Source: CAZXCQ01 sp964639275 (GTDB taxonomy: Bacteria > Desulfobacterota > DSM-4660 > Desulfatiglandales > Desulfatiglandaceae). Taken from it: DNA of 44,972 nt. Position numbers and translations under genes: made by a program. This document shows, in pieces, positions 7,251-15,649 of the stretch. Positions within the stretch are counted from its first letter, which is position 1, and every line of letters starts with the position of its first letter. The stretch covers positions 1 through 44,972 of the forward strand of contig CAZXCQ010000005.1 of NCBI GenBank assembly GCA_964639275.1. The letters run 5' to 3'. The notes below the pieces were generated by a model, which had not been told where the DNA came from, ran no database searches, and saw nothing but the letters and a program-made list of their open reading frames with translations.

Positions 7251-7922
7251 TCAAAAGACCTTTACCGCTTCGCCCGTGCCACCCCCGAACTCACTCATGG
7301 TCTCAGCGGCAACGTCTAATCCCCGCCTCAAATGTTCCGATTCTATCCCGGGGATACCGTATGCATAGAAAAGGACGTTTCGTGTATCATCCCGAACCCT
7401 TGTTTTTTCGTCTGCCCCCTGGCAGAGGACACAAACGATATCCTTTTCGTCGCGCAATACGATCTCCCCCTCTCGGGTCCTGAGTTCTCGCTGTCCCATG
7501 CCCAGGCATATCTCCCCTTCCTCTGCCAGGTCCAGGGTCAGTCCCCCGTCAAACCGGTCACAATCCGTTACCGCAACCAGGATACCCGCGCACATCTCTG
7601 CCATAAAATGGGTATCCACCATGAGGTTATACCTTGGAAAACCGCTCTTGATAGTCCTTTCCAAATGCCTGGGCAATGGACACTCATACCCGAGGCCTTG
7701 AAAGAACCGGTCGTAGATATTGATCCGCTCGCTGATCTGCCCGAGGGTCTCTCGCCTCCTCATCTTTCTGAGGAGCTTTCTCTTGTATTGATCAAAACCG
7801 GGGGGATTATAATGGTTTCTGCACCCCGAGATCAGGACAAGGCCAAAAGGGATACCCGGGTACCGGGAATTGTATCTGGATGACTTGGAAAAGAGGGGAA
7901 AAGGCTTGCTCTTATCATTCAT
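7251..7922 (-). CDS. Stand-alone B3/4 (PheRS-beta-like) domain protein
   Basis: Protein of 223 residues resembling free-standing B3/B4 domains of the phenylalanyl-tRNA synthetase beta subunit (COG3382-like). Recognisable stretches are the central FPRYNLMVDTHFMAEM and the C-terminal VLFYAYGIPGI, then a helix ending near FGGGTGEA. In PheRS this fold hydrolyses mischarged tRNA; for free-standing members the role is unsettled, so editing or amino-acid binding is only possible. A GGAG site precedes ATG 7922. It follows coaX by 53 bases on the same strand and seems to be the last gene of the ftsH-folP-coaX run. The next promoter (cimA leader) begins right after it. Confidence 0.8.
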   Translation of the reverse strand: MNDKSKPFPLFSKSSRYNSRYPGIPFGLVLISGCRNHYNPPGFDQYKRKLLRKMRRRETLGQISERINIYDRFFQGLGYECPLPRHLERTIKSGFPRYNLMVDTHFMAEMCAGILVAVTDCDRFDGGLTLDLAEEGEICLGMGQRELRTREGEIVLRDEKDIVCVLCQGADEKTRVRDDTRNVLFYAYGIPGIESEHLRRGLDVAAETMSEFGGGTGEAVKVF

Positions 7923-7975
7923 TCGCCGCTACTCCATGACGGGTGTCTTTGAAAGAGATCAGGATCAGAGTCAGA

Positions 7976-8743
7976 CTACTGGTTCTTTTTGTGAACGAGT
8001 ATCAATCCTTCAAGGGTCAAGAATCCTTCAACATGATCGACTGTCTCCGAAACATCACAGATAAGGGGGGCAAGCCCACCGGTGGCCACCACCGTAAGCT
8101 CCTCTGGCGATTCCTTCTTCATTCTTTTCACGATCCCATCGACCAACCCCGCGTAACCGTAGATGATGCCCGCATTCATACTGCTGATCGTATCGCGCGC
8201 TATCACGCTCTTTGGCCTTGCGAATATCTCCACCCTGGGCAGCTTGGAGGCGTGCTGGAAAAGGGCCTCACAGGAAATCAACACACCAGGCGCGATGGCA
8301 CCGCCCATATAGGCGCCGTCACCCGATATGTGGTCAAAGGTCGTAGCGGTTCCAAAGTCTACCACCACCAGGGCGGTGTGATATTTCTCATAGGCGGCCA
8401 CCGCGTTTACGATGCGGTCGGCCCCCACTTCCTTGGGATTCTCATATTTGATCGGCATCCCCGTCTTTAGCCCTGGCCCCACAACCATTGGGGTGACATG
8501 AAAATAGCGCTCGCAGAATTCCTCGACTGCATTCAAGAGGGGCGGAACCACGCAGGAGACGATCGCCTCCTTGATATCGGCGAGCTCAAACCCGGCCGAA
8601 TGAAAGAGGTTGGTTACCAGTATCCCGAGTTCGTCCGCTGTGATCTCCTTTTCGGTCCTTATCCGCCAGTGATGGAGGATCTTGTCACCCTTTGTGACAC
8701 CCAGGACGATGTTTGTGTTCCCGATATCCATACAGAAAAGCAT
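7976..8743 (-). CDS. coaX: Type III pantothenate kinase
   Basis: Pantothenate kinase of 255 residues, first step of coenzyme A synthesis; CoaX enzymes belong to the ASKHA fold and, unlike CoaA, are not feedback-inhibited by CoA. Motifs are the N-terminal CMDIGNTNIVLGV (phosphate loop), then VGADRIVNAVAA, VVDFGTATTFDHI with the catalytic Asp region, and GGAIAPG. The start at ATG 8743 has AGAGGGGTGG upstream, lying in the 3' end of folP; the folP stop is at 8746, so translation is probably coupled. The length is normal for the family. Confidence 0.96.
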   Translation of the reverse strand: MLFCMDIGNTNIVLGVTKGDKILHHWRIRTEKEITADELGILVTNLFHSAGFELADIKEAIVSCVVPPLLNAVEEFCERYFHVTPMVVGPGLKTGMPIKYENPKEVGADRIVNAVAAYEKYHTALVVVDFGTATTFDHISGDGAYMGGAIAPGVLISCEALFQHASKLPRVEIFARPKSVIARDTISSMNAGIIYGYAGLVDGIVKRMKKESPEELTVVATGGLAPLICDVSETVDHVEGFLTLEGLILVHKKNQ

Positions 8744-8745
8744 GT

Positions 8746-9606
8746 CTATGCCACCCCTCTTAAAACGCTTCCACGCTTTATGGCATCAATTATCCTCACC
8801 GTCTCAACGGCCTTCTTGACATGGTGCACCCTTACGATATGGGCGCCATTCATCACCCCTGCGGCCACAGTGGCCATGGTACCTGTCTCTCTCTCGTTGA
8901 CCCCTTTGCCCAGGATATGACCAATAAAGGCCTTGTTTGAGGTGCCAAGCAAGATGGGTCTTCCAAGGGATTTGAACCGCGACAGTTCTTTGATAATCTC
9001 CAGATTGTGGTCAAAGGTCTTTCCAAACCCTATCCCCGGGTCCACAAGGATCAGGTCTTCTCTGACCCCGGCCGCCACAGAGCGATCTATAGCGCTCGTC
9101 AGGAACTGAGAGATCTCAGAGATAAGGTTGCGATAGACAGGGTTCTCCTGCATATTCTCCGGTGTGCCTTTCATGTGCATGAGGATCAGCGGCACACCGC
9201 CCCGGGCCGCAACCCGAGCCATATGAGGATCAAATCGGAGGGCACTGATGTCATTGATCATCGAGGCCCCTGCATTCAGGGCTTTCTTTGCCACCTCACT
9301 CTTGTAAGTATCTATGCTGATGGGGATGTCTGACTCTTTCCTGAGGGCCTCTATGACGGGAAGCACCCGATCCAACTCCTCACTGCAGGTGAGCCTCTTG
9401 GCGTACGGTCTTGTTGATTCGCCGCCCACATCGATGATGTCGGCACCGTCCGCGGCCATTTGCAGGCCGTGCTCCACAGCCCTGTCCGGTTCGAAATATC
9501 GTCCGCCATCTGAAAAGGAGTCGGGGGTGACATTCAGTGCCCCCATCACGTGGGTCCTCTGGTCCAGGTCAAGAACATGGTCGGACCAACTCAGCCTAAA
9601 GCCCAT
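8746..9606 (-). CDS. folP: Dihydropteroate synthase
   Basis: TIM-barrel enzyme of 286 residues that joins 4-aminobenzoate to the pterin pyrophosphate in folate synthesis. Motifs in order are MGALNVTPDSFSDGG (signature 1, phosphate loop), ADIIDVGGESTRPYA (signature 2), the central INDISAL, LILVDPGIGFGKTFDHN, and the late GTMATVAAG and IVRVHHV containing the conserved RxH. It lies 12 bases downstream of ftsH and two bases upstream of coaX on the same strand, so it is part of one operon; ftsH-folP is a frequent pairing in bacteria. Confidence 0.97.
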   Translation of the reverse strand: MGFRLSWSDHVLDLDQRTHVMGALNVTPDSFSDGGRYFEPDRAVEHGLQMAADGADIIDVGGESTRPYAKRLTCSEELDRVLPVIEALRKESDIPISIDTYKSEVAKKALNAGASMINDISALRFDPHMARVAARGGVPLILMHMKGTPENMQENPVYRNLISEISQFLTSAIDRSVAAGVREDLILVDPGIGFGKTFDHNLEIIKELSRFKSLGRPILLGTSNKAFIGHILGKGVNERETGTMATVAAGVMNGAHIVRVHHVKKAVETVRIIDAIKRGSVLRGVA

Positions 9607-9618
9607 ATGCCCCTGCCG

Positions 9619-11454
9619 TCAAGATGTCTCGAAACCCTTCTTTTCGGGGTCAGGCGCTTCAGACAATGACCCCTTCCCATCCCGCATTATCTCTTCAATA
9701 TCCTCGCTGGTCAGTGTCTCTCTCTCAAGAAGGGCATTGGCCATCCGGTGTAATATATCCATATTGTCATTGATGAGCTGACAGGTCTTGGAATAGGAAT
9801 CGTCCACGATCTTCTTGACCTCTGCGTCGATCTTTTGCGCGGTGAGCTCGCTGTAGTCCCTGTGCTGGGCGATCTCCCTGCCCAGAAAGATCTGTTCTTC
9901 ATTTTTGCCAAAGGTCAGGGGCCCGAGCGCATCGCTCATCCCGAAGTCGCATACCATCTTGCGGGCAAGCTCCGTGGCCCTCTCGATATCATTGCCAGCA
10001 CCCGTGGTCTGCGTATCCAGAATGATCTCCTCGGCAGCCCTTCCCCCCATAAAAATGGCGATGTTGTTGAGGAGATGGGCTTTTGGGTAGGTGTGTTTTT
10101 CATCCACCGGGAGCTGCTGGGTCAATCCAAGGGCGCGGCCCCTGGGGATAATGGTCACTTTGTGGATGGGGTCTGTATCGGGGAGTAGTTTGGCTACCAG
10201 GGCATGCCCTGATTCGTGGTAGGCGGTGATCCTCTTTTCTTCCTCGCTGATGATCATGCTCCGCCGCTCTGTGCCCATCAAGACCTTGTCCTTGGCATTC
10301 TCAAAATCCACCATTTCCACCCGGTCTTTACCCTGCCGGGCGGCCATCAGGGCGGCCTCATTCACCATATTCTCTATATCAGCGCCCGTAAAACCGGGGG
10401 TACCGCGGGCAATGACATTGATGTCCACGTTATCGGCCACCAGCTTCTTCTTGAGGTGGACCTTGAGGATCCCCTCACGGCCTCCGAGGTCTGGGACAGG
10501 GACCACCACCTGACGATCAAACCGGCCGGGTCTCAGCAGCGCCGGATCAAGCACATCGGGCCGGTTTGTGGCTGAGATCAGAATAACGCCTTCGTTGGAC
10601 TCAAAACCGTCCATCTCTACAAGGAGCTGATTGAGGGTCTGTTCCCTCTCATCGTGCCCGCCGCCCAGGCCTGCCCCGCGGTGCCGGCCCACAGCGTCTA
10701 TCTCGTCGATGAATATGATGCAGGGGGCATGCTTTTTTCCCTGGACAAAGAGGTCCCTCACACGCGAGGCACCCACCCCCACAAACATCTCGACAAAGTC
10801 TGATCCGCTTATGCTAAAAAACGGGACATCTGCCTCCCCGGCTATGGCCCTCGCCAGAAGCGTCTTTCCCGTCCCTGGGGAGCCCACCAGGAGGACACCT
10901 TTTGGGATCCTGCCTCCCAGCCGGGTAAATTTCTTGGGGTCCCGCAGGAATTCCACGATCTCTTCCAGCTCCTCCTTTGCCTCTTCAATGCCTGCGACAT
11001 CTTCAAAGGTTACCTTTTCTTGCGAGTCACTCATGAGCCTGGCGCGGCTCTTTCCAAAGGAGAGCGCCTTTCCGCCACCCGCCTGCATCTGCCGCATAAA
11101 AAATATCCATACTCCTATCAACAACAGCATGGGGACCCAGGAGAGGAATACCTGGAACCATGAGGAATCTTCCTGGGGTTTTGCGGATATCTTAACCCCT
11201 TTGCTCCTGAGCAATCCGATCAATTCGGGGTCCTTTGGGGCATAGGTCTTAAAAGGCCCCTGTGAAGACATGCCCATTATATTCTCTCCCTGAATGGTGA
11301 CATGGATGACGCTTCCGCTCTCTACCATGTTCAGGAAGTCGCTGTAGCTAATAGGGGTGTTGCTGTTCCTGGGCTGCTTAAATACCTGAAACAGCATGAC
11401 CATCATAAGACTGATGACAAGCCAAAGGGCTAGGTTCTTATAAAACGGGGTCAA
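9619..11454 (-). CDS. ftsH: ATP-dependent zinc metalloprotease FtsH
   Basis: Membrane-bound AAA protease of 611 residues that degrades misfolded membrane proteins and regulators as a hexamer. An N-terminal transmembrane helix (about residues 7-25), a periplasmic domain and a second helix (about 103-120) precede the AAA domain. Walker A is GSPGTGKT (191-198), Walker B IIFIDE (246-251), and the SRH region ATNRPDVLDPALLRPGR. The zinc site is HESGH (413-417), with the third ligand expected in the later helical domain. The start is TTG 11454, nine bases after GGAGGT. It is the promoter-proximal gene of the ftsH-folP-coaX-B3/4 run. Confidence 0.98.
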   Translation of the reverse strand: MTPFYKNLALWLVISLMMVMLFQVFKQPRNSNTPISYSDFLNMVESGSVIHVTIQGENIMGMSSQGPFKTYAPKDPELIGLLRSKGVKISAKPQEDSSWFQVFLSWVPMLLLIGVWIFFMRQMQAGGGKALSFGKSRARLMSDSQEKVTFEDVAGIEEAKEELEEIVEFLRDPKKFTRLGGRIPKGVLLVGSPGTGKTLLARAIAGEADVPFFSISGSDFVEMFVGVGASRVRDLFVQGKKHAPCIIFIDEIDAVGRHRGAGLGGGHDEREQTLNQLLVEMDGFESNEGVILISATNRPDVLDPALLRPGRFDRQVVVPVPDLGGREGILKVHLKKKLVADNVDINVIARGTPGFTGADIENMVNEAALMAARQGKDRVEMVDFENAKDKVLMGTERRSMIISEEEKRITAYHESGHALVAKLLPDTDPIHKVTIIPRGRALGLTQQLPVDEKHTYPKAHLLNNIAIFMGGRAAEEIILDTQTTGAGNDIERATELARKMVCDFGMSDALGPLTFGKNEEQIFLGREIAQHRDYSELTAQKIDAEVKKIVDDSYSKTCQLINDNMDILHRMANALLERETLTSEDIEEIMRDGKGSLSEAPDPEKKGFETS

Positions 11455-11847
11455 TTTGAGATTACCTCCAATCCGTATCTATATGGGGTCCCTCCAACAC
11501 GGCCACCGGCCTATGATGGACCCTCGAGCAATTGTCACAGAAAACAAATTAATCCAATACACTCAAACAATTCTAAACACCATACCACCCTGGGATACGA
11601 AACAGTAAGGCTCCATACCAGATACGGTTTATACCGGCAACGCCTTTTCTCGCCGTGCTTATACCTGAGCACTGACCTGTAACTTGAATATTATAGTTAC
11701 GTTTTTTCTAAATTCCATAAAAAACTGGCAATTCACCAACTGGGCGCTCATCCGGTGCTCCTCACTTTTTTGTTGACTTTCAATGTTTGGGGCTATCAAC
11801 ATAGGTTTGGTTGCGCTTTGATATAGGATATGAAGAAGGAGATTTCG
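11455..11847. other. Divergent intergenic region between ftsH and the DUF4301 gene
   Basis: About 390 bases separate two divergent genes; promoters for both are expected. On the plus strand a TTGACT (in ttgttgactttc, near 11773) is a weak -35 candidate with no clear -10. No conserved heat-shock promoter (CIRCE or sigma32) was recognised for ftsH, and no RNA gene or repeat was seen. A minus-strand open frame overlaps this region and the DUF4301 gene but is a shadow. Confidence 0.35.
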
Positions 11848-13422
11848 ATGAATCCATATCCTTTCTCTGAAGACGACATCGGGCAGATAAGAGACCATCA
11901 ACTCACCCTGGAGGAGGTGGAGAGGCAACTTGAACTCTTTGAGATGCCATCGCCCTATCTGAAACTTTGTCGGCCATCCACGGCCGGGGATGGTATTGCG
12001 GTCATCGGCGAGGAAAGGCGGCAGGCATTCGCTGATCTCTTTGAACGCGAGGCCCCCAAACGTGCCTGTATCAAATTTGTCCCGGCCTCGGGTGCCGCCT
12101 CCAGGATGTTTAAGACCCTCCTTCGTTACCAGAGTCGGGGCAGCGAGATCCTGAGAGGACCTGTTATGAGCGAGGCTAAGGCCGGGCAAAAGGATGCGAA
12201 AGAGTTGGTGGTCTTTATGGACGGCATAAGGAATTTCGCATTTTTTGACGAGCTCCGGGCTCTCATGAGCAAGAGAGGGTATGATGTGGATGGGCTTATA
12301 GAGAGAGGTCAATTTACTGATATAATAGATTTTGTCTTGACCAAAGAGGGGCTCGATTATTCCAACCTGCCCAAAGGGCTCCTGGGGTTTCACCATTACC
12401 AGAAAGGGAGTCGTACCGCATTTGAGGAGCACCTGGTTGAAGCTGCTCACTATGTTGTCGACCAAAACAGGTCGAGCGCGCTTCACTTCACAGTATCGGA
12501 AGGGCACCTGGAGAGGTTTCAGCATCTCTTGGAAGAGGTCAAGCCAGCCTACGAGGAAAACTACGGGGTTGCCTTTTCCGTCAGTTTTTCGATCCAAAAA
12601 AGGTCTACCGACACCCTTGCCGTGGACCTGAACAACAGACCCTTTCGCCAGGGGGATGGGAGACTCCTGTTTCGGCCCGGGGGTCACGGGGCCCTGATAG
12701 AAAACCTAAATGACCTTGAGGGGGATATCATATTTATAAAAAATATAGACAATGTGGTCCCTGACCGGCTCAAACCCGAGACCTTTCAGTGGAAGAAGAT
12801 AATGGGGGGCTACCTCATCACCTTGCAGAGACAGGTCTTCAGCCATTTGAAAAGGCTAAAAGCAACCGCACCGGATGATCGGGTGCTAAACGAGGCCATG
12901 GCCTTTCTGAAAGGGGAGCTCTCGCTCCCGATACCCGGTGTCATTGAGAATGGCTCCGCCGAGACAAAAAAGACATTCCTGACGGAACAATTGGACCGGC
13001 CTATCCGCGTCTGTGGTATGGTCCAGAATGTGGATGAGCCGGGGGGGGGTCCCTTTTGGGTCAACGAGGGATCGGGCGAGGCCTCCAGACAGATTGTAGA
13101 AACAGCCCAGATAGACCCTAATTCCCCGGAACAACGGGTTATTTTGGCCTCCTCCACCCATTTTAACCCCGTAGACCTGGTATGTGGTGTCCGCGACTGG
13201 AAGGGGGCGCTATTTGACCTCCGCAAATTCGTTGACCCGAAGGCGGTTTTTATCTCGCAGAAATCAAAAGATGGAAAAGACCTAAAGGCCCTGGAACATC
13301 CGGGGCTCTGGAATGGGGCCATGGCCCGGTGGATTACCCTTTTTGTGGAGGTCCCGCGCATTACGTTCAATCCGGTGAAGACGGTCAATGACCTGCTCCG
13401 CAAGGAGCATCAGCCCGGATGA
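11848..13422 (+). CDS. DUF4301 family protein
   Basis: Protein of about 524 residues matching the uncharacterised DUF4301 family as I remember it, otherwise known mostly from Bacteroidota and a few anaerobes. Distinctive stretches are KFVPASGAASRMFK (near residue 90; GAASRM-type loops occur in nucleotidyltransferase folds), GFHHYQKGSRTAFEEHL, RPGGHGALIENLN, and ICQ-free GDIIFIKNIDNVVPD; these resemble sugar-nucleotide transferase cores, which is inference. The start is ATG 11848, because AAGGAG lies six bases before it; ATG 11830 lacks a site. It precedes the queuosine-precursor transporter by nine bases on the same strand. Function is unknown. Confidence 0.8.
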   Translation: MNPYPFSEDDIGQIRDHQLTLEEVERQLELFEMPSPYLKLCRPSTAGDGIAVIGEERRQAFADLFEREAPKRACIKFVPASGAASRMFKTLLRYQSRGSEILRGPVMSEAKAGQKDAKELVVFMDGIRNFAFFDELRALMSKRGYDVDGLIERGQFTDIIDFVLTKEGLDYSNLPKGLLGFHHYQKGSRTAFEEHLVEAAHYVVDQNRSSALHFTVSEGHLERFQHLLEEVKPAYEENYGVAFSVSFSIQKRSTDTLAVDLNNRPFRQGDGRLLFRPGGHGALIENLNDLEGDIIFIKNIDNVVPDRLKPETFQWKKIMGGYLITLQRQVFSHLKRLKATAPDDRVLNEAMAFLKGELSLPIPGVIENGSAETKKTFLTEQLDRPIRVCGMVQNVDEPGGGPFWVNEGSGEASRQIVETAQIDPNSPEQRVILASSTHFNPVDLVCGVRDWKGALFDLRKFVDPKAVFISQKSKDGKDLKALEHPGLWNGAMARWITLFVEVPRITFNPVKTVNDLLRKEHQPG

Positions 13423-13431
13423 GTTAACGAG

Positions 13432-14148
13432 ATGGATATGATGAAGAGGGACGACATCGTAGGTGAGCGTAGCCGTTATTCTTACAGCTTCCTTTTGATT
13501 GTGGCCGTATTCATAACCTCTTTGATTACGGCCAATATCATATCTGTAAAGCTGATAATGATCCTGGGAATGGTCCTCCCGGCAGGGATTATCATATTTC
13601 CCATCAGCTATATCACCGGAGACGTCTTGACAGAGGTATACGGCTATGCCCAGGCCAGAAAGGTCATCTGGCTGGGGTTTTTCTGCAACCTGATTCTGGT
13701 CATTGCCCTCTGGGTAGGCAAGGTAATTCCGCCCGCCCCATTCTGGGAAGGTCAGGCCGCGTATGAACGGATCCTGGGATATGCCCCGCGGATCTTGGCC
13801 GCGTCTTTCCTGGCCTACCTGGTTGGAGAGTTCTTTAACGCCTATGTCATGGCCAAGATGAAGATCGCCACCAAGGGCCGCTGGCTGTGGACACGGACGA
13901 TCGGTTCTACCCTGGTGGGCCAGGGCCTCGATTCCCTGGTCTTTATCGCCCTGGCCTTTTTCGGGACAATACCCCCCAAAAACCTCGCATTGGTTGTCTT
14001 TTCCCAATGGATTGTCAAGTCTGCCTATGAGGCTGCGGCCACTCCTTTTACATACATCACAATAAACTTCCTCAAACGGCACGAGGGTCTTGATGTGTAT
14101 GACCATGATACCCGCTTTAGCCCCTTCTTGATGAGGAAGGGTCTCTAG
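13432..14148 (+). CDS. yhhQ: Queuosine precursor transporter (VUT/YhhQ family)
   Basis: Integral membrane protein of 238 residues with about six hydrophobic helices (for example LLIVAVFITSLITANIISVK and AGIIIFPISYITGDVLTEVYGY). The family (formerly DUF165) imports queuosine precursors such as preQ0 or preQ1, or queuine, for tRNA wobble-base modification. The motif ISYITGDVLTEVYGYAQARK in the second or third helix is typical. Later family motifs are AYLVGEFFNAYVMAKMK and STLVGQGLDSLVFI. It lies nine bases after the DUF4301 gene, so the two are probably cotranscribed. No preQ1 riboswitch was seen in front of it. Confidence 0.93.
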   Translation: MDMMKRDDIVGERSRYSYSFLLIVAVFITSLITANIISVKLIMILGMVLPAGIIIFPISYITGDVLTEVYGYAQARKVIWLGFFCNLILVIALWVGKVIPPAPFWEGQAAYERILGYAPRILAASFLAYLVGEFFNAYVMAKMKIATKGRWLWTRTIGSTLVGQGLDSLVFIALAFFGTIPPKNLALVVFSQWIVKSAYEAAATPFTYITINFLKRHEGLDVYDHDTRFSPFLMRKGL

Positions 14149-14244
14149 TCCGCCCTTGTTTATGGGGGTGAGACATGATAGGATCAGACAGGCAAAATAA
14201 AACGGTTGGAGAAGATTAGCCAACCTTGACCAAGGAGGCATGCG

Positions 14245-14646
14245 ATGAATCGACAGGAGTTGATGGCGCTATTTAATAAGCGGCCGAGGATAGGAACCCT
14301 TAGCACCGCCAATAAAGAAGGAGAGGTAAATGTTGCGGTCTTTGGCTCACCCCAGATGATCGACGAAAACACGGTAGTCATGGGGATCGGTAAGAACCGG
14401 ACATTTAGGAACCTCCAGGAAAACCCAAAGGGGGTCTTTATTGTCATGGAGCCGGGCAAGAGCCTTCCGGACTGGAAGGGTGCCAGGGTTTATCTCGACG
14501 CCCTGGATATCCAGACCGGTGGCGGGTTTTACGATCAGATCAAGGACAATATCGCCAAGGCGGCCGGCGAGAAGGCCGCACAGATGATCCATGCCGCGAT
14601 CCGTTTTAAGATCACCGAGGTCAGACCATTGGTTGACATGGGTTAA
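14245..14646 (+). CDS. Pyridoxamine 5'-phosphate oxidase-fold (flavin-binding) protein
   Basis: Small 133-residue protein of the PNPOx-like split-barrel family, typical of flavin- or F420-binding proteins in anaerobes. Stretches such as RPRIGTLSTANKEGEVNVAVFGSP at the N-terminus and a central MGIGKNRTFRNLQENP (ligand-loop region) fit this fold. An AAGGAGG site lies seven bases before ATG 14245. The gene is 96 bases after the transporter. The reaction and cofactor are not assignable from the sequence. Confidence 0.85.
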   Translation: MNRQELMALFNKRPRIGTLSTANKEGEVNVAVFGSPQMIDENTVVMGIGKNRTFRNLQENPKGVFIVMEPGKSLPDWKGARVYLDALDIQTGGGFYDQIKDNIAKAAGEKAAQMIHAAIRFKITEVRPLVDMG

Positions 14647-14654
14647 CCCGGCTG

Positions 14655-14694
14655 TATTCCCCTTCTCCGGTTCTGATAAGGATAAAGGGGAATA
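14655..14694. other. Hairpin after the PNPOx-fold gene
   Basis: TATTCCCCTT (14655-14664) pairs perfectly with AAGGGGAATA (14685-14694) over a 20-base loop, just after the stop codon. It has no T tract on either strand, so it may protect the 3' end rather than act as an intrinsic terminator. Confidence 0.45.
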
Positions 14695-14700
14695 TCTAAA

Positions 14701-14780
14701 AAGTCGGGAGGAAAGCCGTGGCATGTGGAAAGATCTAGACCCCATGCCACGCCTGAAACTGTTTAAACCCCATGTTCTTT
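14701..14780 (-). repeat. Dispersed repeat, copy A (matches 21849-21930)
   Basis: The reverse complement of this stretch and the plus strand at 21849-21930 share a long imperfect match. It includes ACATGGGG-GTTT, then TGGGGTCTA, a T-rich run and CCACGGCTTTCC. The copies lie in intergenic sequence in opposite orientations. The sequence holds an internal inverted repeat (GTGGCATG with CATGCCAC). Confidence 0.6.
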
Positions 14781-14788
14781 AGAAATTA

Positions 14789-14886
14789 GTAACACTTTAG
14801 CTTTTTGAAACCCGGGGTATGGGGGTTCCGTTTTGAAGGGCGTATCCCTGTCCCACTGCCAATTTTGCAGAAGGCTAAATTGATAC
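14789..14886. mobile_element. MITE-like element R1, short form
   Basis: This 98-bp element has one end GTAACACTTTAGCTTTTTG and the other, read inwards from 14886, GTATCAATTTAGCCTTCTG; these are imperfect terminal inverted repeats. The same two ends bound the 282-bp element at 36716-36997, in reverse orientation, so R1 looks like an internally deleted relative. The interior has GGGGTATGGGGGTTCCGTTTT as in R5. No coding capacity. The whole gap from 14647 to 15092 otherwise holds only the repeats listed here. Confidence 0.65.
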
Positions 14887-14946
14887 ACTACACAGTCCAA
14901 AGTTCTTCTAAGTAATTGATATTATTAGAATCAAGAATTATGTGAT

Positions 14947-15025
14947 GTCATTCCGGCGAAAGCGGGAATCCAGAATATTATCAATATCATATGACTTCTG
15001 GATGCCGGATCAAGTCCGGCATGAC
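14947..15025. repeat. Dispersed palindromic repeat (GTCATTCCGGCGAAAG type), copy 1
   Basis: GTCATTCCGGCGAAAGCGGG at the left and CTGGATGCCGG...CCGGCATGAC at the right form an imperfect long inverted repeat of 79 bases. The left arm matches the arm at 29189-29215 nearly base for base. It lies between the PNPOx-fold gene and cvpA. Similar palindromes are widespread in proteobacterial genomes and usually lie between genes. Confidence 0.7.
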
Positions 15026-15092
15026 GAGAGAACTTTGGACTCTCAACTTGATATAGAAATTTCAATAAAAAGGGCCTACAAGTGGACGACTG

Positions 15093-15599
15093 ATGAACCT
15101 GCTGGACGCAATTATCTTCGCCTTTATGGTCTTTCTGATCGTGCGCGGGTTCTTCAGGGGACTTTTGCGGGAGATCGGATCACTTGCGGGGGTCATCTTT
15201 GGGATCTACCTTGCCAATCTCCTTCAACCGCAAGTCACGAGACTCCTGGGCTCGTTTCTCCCATCGGGGAAGCTCCTGGCGCTGACGGGATTTGCCCTGG
15301 TCTTTGTGGCAGTTCTCATCGTGTGTAATCTTATGGGCCGGGGGCTAAAGAGGATTTTTGGAAAGGCCTTCGGGGGTTGGGTCGACAGGATCCCCGGGGC
15401 CTGCCTGGCGACTCTAAAGGGTTTGATCATCACCTATTTTGGCATCGTCCTGCTCACTTTTTTTCTTCCCTCAAAGGCACCGCTTATCACCCAATCAAGA
15501 TTGGCCCCCTTGATCATCACCTCCTACCAGTCCATGGCGGGTGTCATATCCCCTGAGACACGCCCTGGCTGGAAAAAAGGGGCCTCAAGAGATGGATAA
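15093..15599 (+). CDS. cvpA: CvpA family membrane protein
   Basis: Membrane protein of 168 residues with four hydrophobic segments, starting with LLDAIIFAFMVFLIVRGFFR and then EIGSLAGVIFGIYLA, both typical of the CvpA/colicin V production family. The family is linked to envelope homeostasis, but its biochemical role is not settled. The start ATG 15093 has only a weak site. The stop is followed by mazG after 50 bases, so cvpA-mazG-mtgA probably form an operon. Confidence 0.88.
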   Translation: MNLLDAIIFAFMVFLIVRGFFRGLLREIGSLAGVIFGIYLANLLQPQVTRLLGSFLPSGKLLALTGFALVFVAVLIVCNLMGRGLKRIFGKAFGGWVDRIPGACLATLKGLIITYFGIVLLTFFLPSKAPLITQSRLAPLIITSYQSMAGVISPETRPGWKKGASRDG

Positions 15600-15649
15600 G
15601 AGCGGCAAGGTCGTCTCAAAAAAGGTCCGAGGTTCCAGCGGGGAACAAT

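Noticed and set aside
11659..12687. 342-codon minus-strand open frame over the start of the DUF4301 gene
   Set aside because: It lies antisense to a gene with a recognisable family and ribosome-binding site, has no family resemblance and runs through the intergenic region.
13282..14241. 319-codon minus-strand open frame over the transporter gene
   Set aside because: Antisense to a recognisable membrane transporter; composition is that of a shadow frame.
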